Shown in pieces: positions 1 through 6,377 of a stretch of DNA of 15,346 nucleotides. The notes under the pieces are model-generated. The model did no database searches, was not told where the DNA came from, and saw only the letters and a program-made list of their open reading frames with translations. This stretch comes from an uncultured Actinomycetes bacterium (GTDB taxonomy: Bacteria > Actinomycetota > Actinomycetes > S36-B12 > UBA5976): the NCBI GenBank assembly GCA_903925705.1, contig CAIYGJ010000198.1:1-15346 (forward strand), given 5' to 3'. Made by a program: the position numbers and the translations under genes. The stretch's first letter is position 1. Every line of letters starts with the position of its first letter.

Positions 1-559
1 TCACCTTAAAAAAGAAAAGAATAGGACCGCAACCAACACTTTGTGCAGCCTCGAACAAATTCTTCGCACCAATTAGGCGTAGTTGCCCGTCAATTGCGCG
101 GTAAGTAAATGGCAGTGTCCAAAGTGAGTAAAAGAAGGTTAAGGCAAATGGGGAAACTAAGAACCCAGGAAACACCTCTCGAAATGTTGCCGCAACTCCA
201 ACAACCAGTGCCACGGGAGGTACCAGCCAGGTTGCAACTGTAGCTCCGGTAAGCCAGGGCTTTAGTTGTGGAGCTGATACTTCTACATAAGTTGTTAACG
301 GCACTAGGACCAAAAAGGTCAGGGCAATTGTGGCTAGACAGAGTTGCAAGCTAAGAATTGTTGACTTGATTACACCAGCGTCCTGAAATGCTACGGCTAG
401 CGAACCTAAGCTCCAGCCCTGAAAAACGTTTTCTGTGGTGAGTAAAAATGAAGGTATCGTTTGGAAGGCAAAGCGCGCCATAGCGAGCATCGGCAGCAAA
501 AAGTATCCGATCAGAAGAACCCAGAAACTAATCCGAGCAAATTTGGTTACAGAGTTCAC
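1..559 (-). CDS. ABC transporter permease 2 (partial, C-terminus off the window)
   Basis: Inner-membrane permease subunit of a binding-protein-dependent importer. The first 186 residues are visible. They begin with a short basic N-terminus and a membrane segment (about 10-30), with further hydrophobic segments near 65-90, 108-125 and 135-150. The reading stops inside the cytoplasmic EAA loop, where residues 170-176 read EAAQSVG, the contact for the ATPase. The start is a GTG at 559 that shares GTGA with the stop of permease 1, so translation is probably coupled. The gene follows the binding protein and permease 1 in one minus-strand operon; an ATPase gene would be expected beyond the left edge. 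The two different permeases form a heterodimer as in polyamine/iron/phosphonate-type importers. The substrate cannot be read from this sequence. Confidence 0.88.
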   Translation of the reverse strand, partial: MNSVTKFARISFWVLLIGYFLLPMLAMARFAFQTIPSFLLTTENVFQGWSLGSLAVAFQDAGVIKSTILSLQLCLATIALTFLVLVPLTTYVEVSAPQLKPWLTGATVATWLVPPVALVVGVAATFREVFPGFLVSPFALTFFYSLWTLPFTYRAIDGQLRLIGAKNLFEAAQSVGCGPILFFFKV

Positions 560-1413
560 TGCTCAGCCCACCGACTAACCCGACGTTGTAGCAGCGTTAC
601 TGCAACTAGTGAAAGCGCTAGCAGTATCAAGGCCCAGGTGACGATCGCAAAACCTAGCTCATCCTCACCTGTAATCACATTTCCTTGGAGAATGAATCGA
701 ATTTGCAAAGGGATCAATTGTCCAGCACCAGTACTTAGTGCGTACGCAGTTGCGTAGGCACTAAAAGAGTTGACAAAAAGTAAGACAAATCCGGTCACGA
801 TAGTTGGAAGCAAAATCGGTATGCCTACTGCTCGCCAGAACTGCCACGAGCTGGCGCCCATAGACGTTGCACTTTCAAACCATGATGATCGTAATGAAGT
901 CACTGCTGGAGTCATGATTAGAAACATAAGTGGAATCTGAAAATACAGATACACCAAGGCCCAACCTGCCAACCCAGTTAGCGAGAAGCCAAGCTCAACC
1001 AAATCAATTCCGATAGCAGCTAAAACTTTTGTCAGAATTCCTTGAGTTCCTAGCAATGCGATGAAAGCGAATGCTAGCGGTAATCCCCCAAGTTGTGATG
1101 CCACAGCGGACCATGAATCAGCTATAGTTCGGGATCTGCTTTCCACCGGCAAAGTACGAAGCAAGATAGCCATGACCAACCCAATGCCACCACCAATGAG
1201 TGAGGTTATAAAGCTGAGTTGTGCCGTTATAACAAACGAGTCTTTATAGGTGCCAGACATTGCTCTGGACATGTTAAAAAAGGAAAGCTCTTCATTATGT
1301 ATGAAGGCTTTCTCAATAGTCGTAAGTGTTGGCCAAACTAGAAATATCGACATTAAGATTACAAATGGCGCCGCAACAATTAATGCAGGGGCGAATTTTC
1401 TGATTCTTTTCAT
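556..1413 (-). CDS. ABC transporter permease 1 (PotB-like type)
   Basis: Membrane permease of 285 residues, a normal length for the MetI/binding-protein-dependent transport superfamily. Six hydrophobic segments are visible near residues 8-28, 60-84, 108-128, 146-168, 198-220 and 255-276. The EAA loop is at about 180-200 (ESATSMGAS, then FWRAVGIPI), the docking site for the ATPase. The ATG at 1413 has no clear Shine-Dalgarno sequence, and the strong hairpin at 1429-1458 lies just upstream, so expression probably depends on read-through from the binding-protein gene. The stop overlaps the GTG of permease 2 by four bases. With the lipoprotein upstream this makes an importer with two distinct permeases. 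Polyamine, iron(III) or aminophosphonate-type substrates are all possible; none is shown. Confidence 0.93.
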   Translation of the reverse strand: MKRIRKFAPALIVAAPFVILMSIFLVWPTLTTIEKAFIHNEELSFFNMSRAMSGTYKDSFVITAQLSFITSLIGGGIGLVMAILLRTLPVESRSRTIADSWSAVASQLGGLPLAFAFIALLGTQGILTKVLAAIGIDLVELGFSLTGLAGWALVYLYFQIPLMFLIMTPAVTSLRSSWFESATSMGASSWQFWRAVGIPILLPTIVTGFVLLFVNSFSAYATAYALSTGAGQLIPLQIRFILQGNVITGEDELGFAIVTWALILLALSLVAVTLLQRRVSRWAEQ

Positions 1414-1428
1414 TGCGTTATTCAGAAT

Positions 1429-1458
1429 AGCGGCGGGTGGAAAACTCCACCCGCCGCT
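1429..1458 (-). repeat. Intercistronic GC-rich hairpin between binding protein and permease 1
   Basis: Perfect 13-bp inverted repeat (AGCGGCGGGTGGA at 1429-1441 and its complement at 1446-1458) with a 4-base loop. It lies 22 bases after the binding-protein stop and 15 bases before the permease ATG. The stem is far richer in GC than the surrounding DNA. On the minus strand it is followed by ATTCTGAATA and no T-run, so it is not a classic intrinsic terminator. Such hairpins after binding-protein genes are known to protect the upstream message from 3' exonucleases and to lower permease expression. That role here is inference. Confidence 0.8.
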
Positions 1459-1479
1459 TCTCGAGATTCTGACTTCTGA

Positions 1480-2619
1480 CTAATCAGAAACCATCGGTCC
1501 CCAGTTTTCAGTCAAGGCTAACTTGGCTGCATCAATCTGGGCTTGTGATGGGAACTTGATTGCTGCCCATGCGTCCTTTGTTGGAAGACCGGCGGCAAGA
1601 TCTGCAGGGATAACACCAGCGTCAAGCATTGCTGCATAACGTGCTGGGATTGCGCCACCCTTTAGGTACTCAAGTGCTCCATCATTTCCTGAGATATGCT
1701 CAAGGAACAGCTTTGCAGCACACGGATGTGCGGCCTCCGAGACTGCTGCTTGCGCGTAGTACCCAACGTACAAACCGTCTGTAGGTGTGATTACTGGCAT
1801 TTCGAAACCAGCAGTCTTTAGTTCAGCCTGTAGCCCTGGGAAGTTGTATGACCAATCAAGTGCGATTGGTGCATCACCAGAAATGATTGCTGCAGGTGTG
1901 ATGTCGGCTTGATTCAAGTTTCCAGATTTCTTTAATTCTGCAAAGTACTCGATTCCAGGCATGATGTCATCGAAAGAGCCACCGTTTGCAAGAGATGCTG
2001 CCATAACTGCGGCAAATGCTGCGCCAGCTTCACGCGGATCACCATTGATAGTTACTTGTCCCTTGTATTCAGACTTCTTTAGATCTGCCCAGCTAGTTGG
2101 CGCATTCTTTACCAACTTGCTGTTGTATGCGATTGACATAACACCGGTGTACGCACCAATCCAGTTACCATCTGCATCTTTTAGAGCAGCTGGGATTTCA
2201 TCCCAGTTAGTTGTCTTGTATGGAGCGTTCCATCCTTTATCAATGAATTCTTTTGTAAATGATGGGCCAATGTCCACTATTTCAGGCATTCCTGGCTGAC
2301 CGCGAAGTGTTGAGATTGCAGTTAGTTCGTCTGCAGATGAAGCATCAGGATTTGCTACTGGAGCTTCAATGCCGTACTTGGACTTAAAGGTATCTAGCAC
2401 ACCTTTGTAGTTTGCCCATGTGTCTGGCAATGCAATTAAGTCAACTTTGCCCTCAGTCTTTGCAGCAGCTGCAATTTCTTCGACGGTGGTTCCACAGCTT
2501 GTGGCACCAGCTGTTGTTGAAGGTGATTCTGAGGCACTTTCTGAACTGTTGCTGGAGCATCCAGCAAGAAAAATTGTACCAACTGCTGTTAGCGCAATTA
2601 ATTTCTTTGAAATTAACAT
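1480..2619 (-). CDS. ABC transporter solute-binding lipoprotein (extracellular family 1/6-like)
   Basis: Extracytoplasmic substrate receptor of 379 residues. It has a lipoprotein signal peptide: K5-K6, a hydrophobic core, and lipobox LAGC with the lipidated Cys at residue 21. A Ser/Thr-rich linker (about 22-38) follows. The rest is a two-lobe binding fold of the polyamine/iron/phosphonate-binding type, with GVMSIAYNS and PTSWADLKK typical of the hinge region. Two more cysteines (in TSCGTT near the N-terminus and HPCAAK near the C-terminus) could form a disulfide. The ATG at 2619 was chosen over one 18 codons upstream because AAGGAG lies 7 bases before it and the signal peptide then begins correctly. 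First gene of the importer operon. The family assignment is firm; the ligand is unknown. Confidence 0.93.
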   Translation of the reverse strand: MLISKKLIALTAVGTIFLAGCSSNSSESASESPSTTAGATSCGTTVEEIAAAAKTEGKVDLIALPDTWANYKGVLDTFKSKYGIEAPVANPDASSADELTAISTLRGQPGMPEIVDIGPSFTKEFIDKGWNAPYKTTNWDEIPAALKDADGNWIGAYTGVMSIAYNSKLVKNAPTSWADLKKSEYKGQVTINGDPREAGAAFAAVMAASLANGGSFDDIMPGIEYFAELKKSGNLNQADITPAAIISGDAPIALDWSYNFPGLQAELKTAGFEMPVITPTDGLYVGYYAQAAVSEAAHPCAAKLFLEHISGNDGALEYLKGGAIPARYAAMLDAGVIPADLAAGLPTKDAWAAIKFPSQAQIDAAKLALTENWGPMVSD

Positions 2620-2623
2620 ATGT

Positions 2624-2651
2624 AGACTCCTTAGTCTGTCGAAAGGAGTCT
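2624..2651 (-). promoter_or_regulatory. Hairpin sequestering the ribosome binding site of the binding-protein gene
   Basis: Perfect 9-bp inverted repeat: on the minus strand AGACTCCTT, a 10-base loop, then AAGGAGTCT. The 3' arm contains the whole Shine-Dalgarno AAGGAG, 7 bases before the ATG at 2619. If the RNA folds, the ribosome site is hidden. This could be a translational control element, an RNA thermometer-like switch, or a protein target. The fold is read by eye and its stability was not computed. Confidence 0.6.
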
Positions 2652-2657
2652 GTCGAA
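2633..2657. repeat. Tandem 11-bp direct repeat overlapping the hairpin
   Basis: AGTCTGTCGAA occurs at 2633-2643 and again at 2647-2657, a 14-base period. The first copy forms the loop and part of one hairpin arm, and the second copy runs through the other arm. The arrangement could give two alternative pairings of the 5' leader, or be a pair of half-sites for a protein. Confidence 0.6.
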
Positions 2658-2678
2658 CGATTCTAAATTGCAATCGAA

Positions 2679-2707
2679 ATTACAACGAACCGAAAATGAA
2701 CTTTCAA
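2679..2707 (-). promoter_or_regulatory. Candidate promoter of the ABC importer operon
   Basis: On the minus strand, TTGAAA (complement of 2702-2707) and TGTAAT (complement of 2679-2684) are separated by 17 bases, close to the housekeeping sigma consensus. Transcription would start near 2672, giving a leader of about 50 bases that carries the hairpin over the ribosome binding site. Read by eye only. Confidence 0.45.
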
Positions 2708-2726
2708 ATTCGAAAAAGCACTTTAC

Positions 2727-2738
2727 CTAAACGTTTAG
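2727..2738. promoter_or_regulatory. Palindromic operator candidate (LacI-type core)
   Basis: CTAAACGTTTAG is a perfect 12-bp palindrome with the central CG and AAACGTTT core common in LacI/GalR-family operators. It is flanked by CTTTA and TAAAG, a second inverted pair offset by one base. It sits about 20 bases upstream of the candidate -35 box of the importer operon. No LacI-family regulator gene is in the window, so the regulator would act from elsewhere. Confidence 0.5.
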
Positions 2739-2798
2739 TAAAGTCCGAAACTCAAGTTACCGAAAGTCTGATTTCGTGAAGGAGCTTGAAAAATAGTG

Positions 2799-3392
2799 CT
2801 AGCCAACTTTGTAAACGTGACCGTTCTTCTTGCCATTAACTGATTTTGCGTAAGCCTTGCCACATGCTTTAAGTGTTACTTGCTCAAAGCCTACGAAGTA
2901 TGGATGGTAGCCGGTTGCTTCAACCAAAACGCTTGGGCTAACGACATTGATTCGCATGCCACGTGGCATTTCGATTGCTGCAGCCATGACGAAAGATTCC
3001 AAAGCTCCGTTTGAAAGTGAAGCAACAACGCCGGTTGGAATCGCGGCGCGTTCCAAAATTCCAGTGGTTAACGTGAATGAACCACCGTCGTTAACGTATT
3101 CAAGTCCTTGACGAACTAGTTCAACCTGCCCCAAAATTTTGTCGTTGATGCCAGATTGGTAATCCGCGAGTGTGAGTTCAGACAAAGTCTTGAACGGGAC
3201 CTTGCCGGTAGCAGAAATAACGGCATCCACTTTGCCGACTTTGGCATACATAGCGGCAATAGATTCTGGATTAGTTAAGTCAACGGAAACCTCACCGCTG
3301 CGAGATGCTTGGATGATTTCATTGCCATCCGATAGGGCAGCCACTGCGCCAGATCCAAGTAGTCCGTTCGCGCCAACAATAAGAATCTTCAA
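2799..3392 (-). CDS. Short SDR-like NAD(P)-binding protein lacking the YxxxK motif
   Basis: Rossmann-fold protein of 197 residues, shorter than the usual 250 for the short-chain dehydrogenase/reductase family. The nucleotide-binding turn GANGLLG is at residues 7-13 and SATGKVPF is the equivalent of the NNAG strand. The usual catalytic Tyr-x-x-x-Lys is missing: the helix reads VVASLSNGALESF. It resembles the small Lin1944-like SDR subgroup, which also lacks the canonical active site and has no assigned function. The start is a TTG at 3392 (AGAGGAG lies 6 bases upstream), placing the fold at the N-terminus; an ATG at 3416 would add eight residues but has no evident ribosome site. Monocistronic, divergent from the prepilin peptidase gene. 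Function unknown. Confidence 0.82.
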   Translation of the reverse strand: MKILIVGANGLLGSGAVAALSDGNEIIQASRSGEVSVDLTNPESIAAMYAKVGKVDAVISATGKVPFKTLSELTLADYQSGINDKILGQVELVRQGLEYVNDGGSFTLTTGILERAAIPTGVVASLSNGALESFVMAAAIEMPRGMRINVVSPSVLVEATGYHPYFVGFEQVTLKACGKAYAKSVNGKKNGHVYKVG

Positions 3393-3439
3393 AACAATCT
3401 CCTCTAACGAGTTCAAGTCTTACGAGTCTAGGGCAGGGC

Positions 3440-3448
3440 TGTGGATAA
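3440..3448 (-). promoter_or_regulatory. Single perfect DnaA-box-like 9-mer
   Basis: The minus strand reads TTATCCACA, the consensus DnaA box, next to an A/T-rich run, between the divergent SDR-like and prepilin peptidase genes. It is a single copy with no cluster around it and no replication genes nearby, so it is not an origin. It could be a DnaA-regulated promoter site or a chance match. Confidence 0.35.
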
Positions 3449-3475
3449 AAAATCAGCTTTACAAATCCAAGCGCA

Positions 3476-3481
3476 TACCGT
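3476..3481 (+). promoter_or_regulatory. Possible -10 box of a leaderless transcript
   Basis: TACCGT (TAnnnT pattern) ends 6 bases before the ATG at 3488, the spacing expected when transcription begins at the A of the start codon. The only purine run before the ATG (GAGGG, 3483-3487) abuts it directly and cannot act as a Shine-Dalgarno site. No convincing -35 box was seen. Confidence 0.25.
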
Positions 3482-3487
3482 TGAGGG

Positions 3488-3949
3488 ATGCGCAATCTCC
3501 TACCCTTAATGGTTTTTATTGGGTTTGGAACCTGCCTTTCAGTAATAGACCTCAGGGTGCATCGGCTACCGAACTCTGTAGTCGGTTGGTTCACGGTAGT
3601 TCAAGGTTCTGCGCTGATTTTGCTAAGCGCAGGCAACCTCAAACAGTTAAGCGAAGTCATAATTGTGGCTAGCGCGACTACAGCAAGCTATCTGATCTTG
3701 TTCGTACTTAGTCGGGGTTCATTAGGTATGGGAGATGTAAAGTTTGCGTTCCCAATTGGTTTAACGGTTGGTTGGTACTCAGCTGATTACTGGTTGGCGG
3801 CAATCTTTGCGTCATTCTTCTTGGCAGGATTGGTGGCATTCATCGGATTAGTATCCAAGCGAATGACCCGAAAATCACGAATTGCATTTGGTCCCTACAT
3901 GTTTATAGGTACATTTTTGGTTTGTTGCTTGGGAATACTGCCTCTATGA
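3488..3949 (+). CDS. A24-family prepilin peptidase (CpaA/TadV-like, protease domain only)
   Basis: Integral membrane aspartic protease that cleaves the leader peptides of type IV or Flp/Tad prepilins at the inner membrane. At 153 residues it has only the peptidase part, without the N-terminal methyltransferase domain of PilD/ComC, as in CpaA/TadV. Both catalytic aspartates are visible: Asp21 in DLRVHRLPN, and Asp83 in the GxGD motif GMGDVK (residues 80-85). Hydrophobic segments span about 5-20, 35-48, 57-74, 98-120 and 133-153. No pilin, ATPase or secretin gene is adjacent, so its substrates are encoded elsewhere. The FAD oxidoreductase gene starts 47 bases downstream on the same strand. Confidence 0.85.
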   Translation: MRNLLPLMVFIGFGTCLSVIDLRVHRLPNSVVGWFTVVQGSALILLSAGNLKQLSEVIIVASATTASYLILFVLSRGSLGMGDVKFAFPIGLTVGWYSADYWLAAIFASFFLAGLVAFIGLVSKRMTRKSRIAFGPYMFIGTFLVCCLGILPL

Positions 3950-3996
3950 AGTTGGTTTCCTGAAACAATGTATTCAGAGATTCAGGAGATTTTGAA

Positions 3997-5292
3997 ATGA
4001 CAAGCAAGTGCGATGCCGTGGTAATCGGAGCTGGAGTGATTGGATCTTCGGTTGCCTACGAGTTGGCCCGAAAAGGTCTATCGGTAATCGTTGTTGATAA
4101 AGCAGCAGCACCTGGTCTTGGTTCAACAAGCTCATCCAGTGCTGTAATTCGATTCAATTATTCGACGTACGATGCTGTGGCACTTTCCTGGGAAGCTTTT
4201 CAATGTTGGAAGAATTGGCGCACTCATCTAAACGCTGCTACTGATGAAGTTCTCGCGGAAGTGCGAAACATTGGCGTGATGATGGTGAAAGTTCCTGTGG
4301 TTTCGATCCCGCTTACTAAAGAGCTGTTTATAGCTGTTGGTATTGAACATGAAGTCGTTGATGCTAAGCGAATGCAAGAAATCGTTCCAGGAATTGATAC
4401 TGGAATGTACTGGCCGCCTAAGAAAATCGATGACGATGAATTCTGGGAAGATGCCACCGATGCAATCGAAGCTATGTACACACCAGAAGGCGGATACATC
4501 AATGATCCGTTGTTAGCAACAGTGAATCTGGCGAATGCTGCGATGCGACTAGGTGTTGAGTTTAAATTCAAGAAGGAAGTCACTGAGATCTTGACTGCCG
4601 ATGGTCGAATTTGTGGTGTTGAGTTAAACGATGGTGAACAAATCGAAAGTCCAGTAGTTGTGAATGTTGCTGGACCTTGGGCTAGTCGAATCAACGACTT
4701 AGCTGGAGTTGGTTCCGACTTCACTGTTTCAGTTCGCCCGATGCGTCAAGAAGTTCATCACGTTGCCGCACCAGAGCAATTCGACAAAACCCCAATAATC
4801 GGTGACTTAGATCTAGGTGTTTACATTCGACCCGAGTCAGGACATGCGTTCCTAGTAGGTGGCACTGAACCTGAATGCGATGAATTCCAATGGGTTGAAA
4901 ACCCAGATGAAGTAAACATGGTTCGAACCCAAGAACTCTTTGACGCTCAAGTGACACGGGCAGCTCGCCGACTGCCAGATCTAAAGGTGCCATCAAGTGC
5001 CAGCGGAGTCGTTGGTGTTTATGACGTTTCGTCCGACTGGACGCCGATCTATGACAAGAGTGAATTGCCCGGTTACTACATGGCAATTGGCAGTAGCGGC
5101 AATCAGTTCAAGAACGCGCCGACTTCCGGTCGAATAATGGCAGAACTTATTACCGCAGTTGAAGCTGGACATGATCATGATGCTGATCCGGTTATTTATA
5201 GAACTCAACACACAAATCAAGAAATTAATCTTGGAACCTTCTCGCGCAAACGTGCTTTGAATGAAAATTCTTCCGGCACCGTAATGGGTTAG
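3997..5292 (+). CDS. DAO-family FAD-dependent oxidoreductase (sarcosine/dimethylglycine oxidase-like)
   Basis: Soluble flavoprotein of 431 residues in the D-amino-acid oxidase/glycine oxidase superfamily, which oxidises secondary or primary amines of small amino acids. The dinucleotide fold opens with GAGVIG (11-16), and the acidic end of the second strand is VVDKA. STSSSSAVIR follows at about 43-52, where the family binds FAD. Near the C-terminus GSSGNQFKNAPTSG (365-378) matches the flavin-contacting loop seen in sarcosine-oxidase-beta-like proteins. No covalent-FAD cysteine was recognised. AGGAG 8 bases before the ATG at 3997 supports the start. The stop overlaps the convergent kinase gene by four bases. 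Substrate not determined; sarcosine, dimethylglycine, proline-like or opine amines are candidates. Confidence 0.85.
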   Translation: MTSKCDAVVIGAGVIGSSVAYELARKGLSVIVVDKAAAPGLGSTSSSSAVIRFNYSTYDAVALSWEAFQCWKNWRTHLNAATDEVLAEVRNIGVMMVKVPVVSIPLTKELFIAVGIEHEVVDAKRMQEIVPGIDTGMYWPPKKIDDDEFWEDATDAIEAMYTPEGGYINDPLLATVNLANAAMRLGVEFKFKKEVTEILTADGRICGVELNDGEQIESPVVVNVAGPWASRINDLAGVGSDFTVSVRPMRQEVHHVAAPEQFDKTPIIGDLDLGVYIRPESGHAFLVGGTEPECDEFQWVENPDEVNMVRTQELFDAQVTRAARRLPDLKVPSSASGVVGVYDVSSDWTPIYDKSELPGYYMAIGSSGNQFKNAPTSGRIMAELITAVEAGHDHDADPVIYRTQHTNQEINLGTFSRKRALNENSSGTVMG

Positions 5293-6377
5293 GTATTTAA
5301 CGCTTCGATCGCTCCTTGGCGAGTTACGGCAAGACCAAGTTCAGTTAATGCCACTGCTGCCTCACCCATTGTGCTTTGCGCACCTGCGGCCGCTCCCAGT
5401 TGTTGACCACTTAAGTTTCTATGGTGGATTGATTCCATGATCACGGCCAACTTAAAGCAAGCCAATGCAACACATTCGTCCAAGTGAGAAATGTCTAGGC
5501 CAGTTTGTTCAACGTAGCGATCTAAAACTTGTTGTCTGGACCAGAAACCTGGGCCACTTGTTACATCCTGCGCAACTGGAATCTTTTTGCGCAAGGTATC
5601 TGTTGCCTGATTCCAATAGACCAACGAAATTGCAAGATCTGAGATTGGATCTCCAAGCGTGGACATTTCCCAATCTAGAACTGCCACAATCTCGCTGTTT
5701 GCAAGATCCAGAATCACATTGTCGATGCGGTAGTCACCATGCACGATAGAAGTCGGAAGTGACCCGGGTACTTTTGCAATTGCCGTTTCTAACCATGAGT
5801 GAAGTGCTTCGATCTCAGGGAGTTCACGTGTCTTTGTGATCTGCCATTGCTCACCCCAACGCTTTACTTGTCGCTGCAGATATCCAGCTGGCTTGCCAAG
5901 TTGATCTAACCCAGCAGCGACCGGATCAACGGCATGCAATCGTGCCAAGGTATCGACCAGCTCTTGCGATATCTCGCTGGCTTGCTGCGCCGTGAGCGAT
6001 TGCGCGGATTTGGCTGACTCAATTACTCGCCCGTCAACAAAATCCATCATCATGAACTTGGCACCAATTACGGATTCGTCTTCACAATATCCACGAGTAC
6101 TCGGAGTTGGAAAAGAAACTGAATTCAAACCCGAAAGCACTCTGAATTCTCGACCCATGTCATGGGCTGAGGGCATGATGTGACCAAGTGGTGGCCGTCG
6201 AAGCACCCAACTCGAATCGCTTGCATCCGTTAGCTTGTAGGAGATGTTAGATCTTCCACCAACCAACAACTTTGCTACCAATGGCTCACTTGAATCAAAG
6301 CCAGCAACGTTTTCTTGCATCCACAACCGAAGTGGTTCTAGTTGTAACCCTGGTGGATCGGAAACTTGGTTTGTCAC
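5289..6377 (-). CDS. Phosphotransferase (APH/choline-kinase fold), ACAD10/11- or LvaA-like acyl kinase
   Basis: Kinase-fold protein of 362 residues. The nucleotide-binding N-lobe contains GGRSNISYKL (about 40-49) and WVLRRPP. The catalytic loop is HGDYRIDN (213-220) with Asp215 and Asn220, and the metal-binding aspartate is in LDWEMSTLGDP (Asp235). This is the phosphotransferase group found fused to or paired with acyl-CoA dehydrogenases, not the antibiotic-resistance enzymes. In the known systems (LvaA of Pseudomonas putida levulinate catabolism, mammalian ACAD10/11) it phosphorylates 4-hydroxyacyl-CoA. The start is taken as the GTG at 6377, which overlaps the stop of the acyl-CoA dehydrogenase gene as GTGA and has GGAG upstream; a longer frame to 6440 lies inside that gene and is unlikely. 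The substrate is inferred. Confidence 0.85.
   Translation of the reverse strand: MTNQVSDPPGLQLEPLRLWMQENVAGFDSSEPLVAKLLVGGRSNISYKLTDASDSSWVLRRPPLGHIMPSAHDMGREFRVLSGLNSVSFPTPSTRGYCEDESVIGAKFMMMDFVDGRVIESAKSAQSLTAQQASEISQELVDTLARLHAVDPVAAGLDQLGKPAGYLQRQVKRWGEQWQITKTRELPEIEALHSWLETAIAKVPGSLPTSIVHGDYRIDNVILDLANSEIVAVLDWEMSTLGDPISDLAISLVYWNQATDTLRKKIPVAQDVTSGPGFWSRQQVLDRYVEQTGLDISHLDECVALACFKLAVIMESIHHRNLSGQQLGAAAGAQSTMGEAAVALTELGLAVTRQGAIEALNT

Noticed and set aside
1429..1458. Intrinsic terminator ending the binding-protein transcript
   Set aside because: No T-run follows the stem on the minus strand (ATTCTGAATA), and the permease genes downstream need the transcript.
2420..2779. 119-codon plus-strand frame running through the importer control region
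   Set aside because: Mostly antisense to the binding-protein gene, and no ribosome site was seen before its start.
3440..3460. Replication origin suggested by the DnaA box and adjacent A/T run
   Set aside because: Only one box, no unwinding-element repeats, and no dnaA, dnaN or parAB nearby.
3172..3672. 166-codon plus-strand frame across the SDR-like/prepilin peptidase gap
   Set aside because: Overlaps two better-supported genes and has no family features.
3950..3996. Terminator-like inverted repeat GTTTC/GAAAC before the FAD oxidoreductase gene
   Set aside because: Stem of only 5 bp (7 with a bulge), 2-base loop and no T-run; too weak to call.
5289..6377. Aminoglycoside resistance enzyme
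   Set aside because: It shares the fold, but pairing with an ACAD10/11-type dehydrogenase and the operon context point to metabolism.
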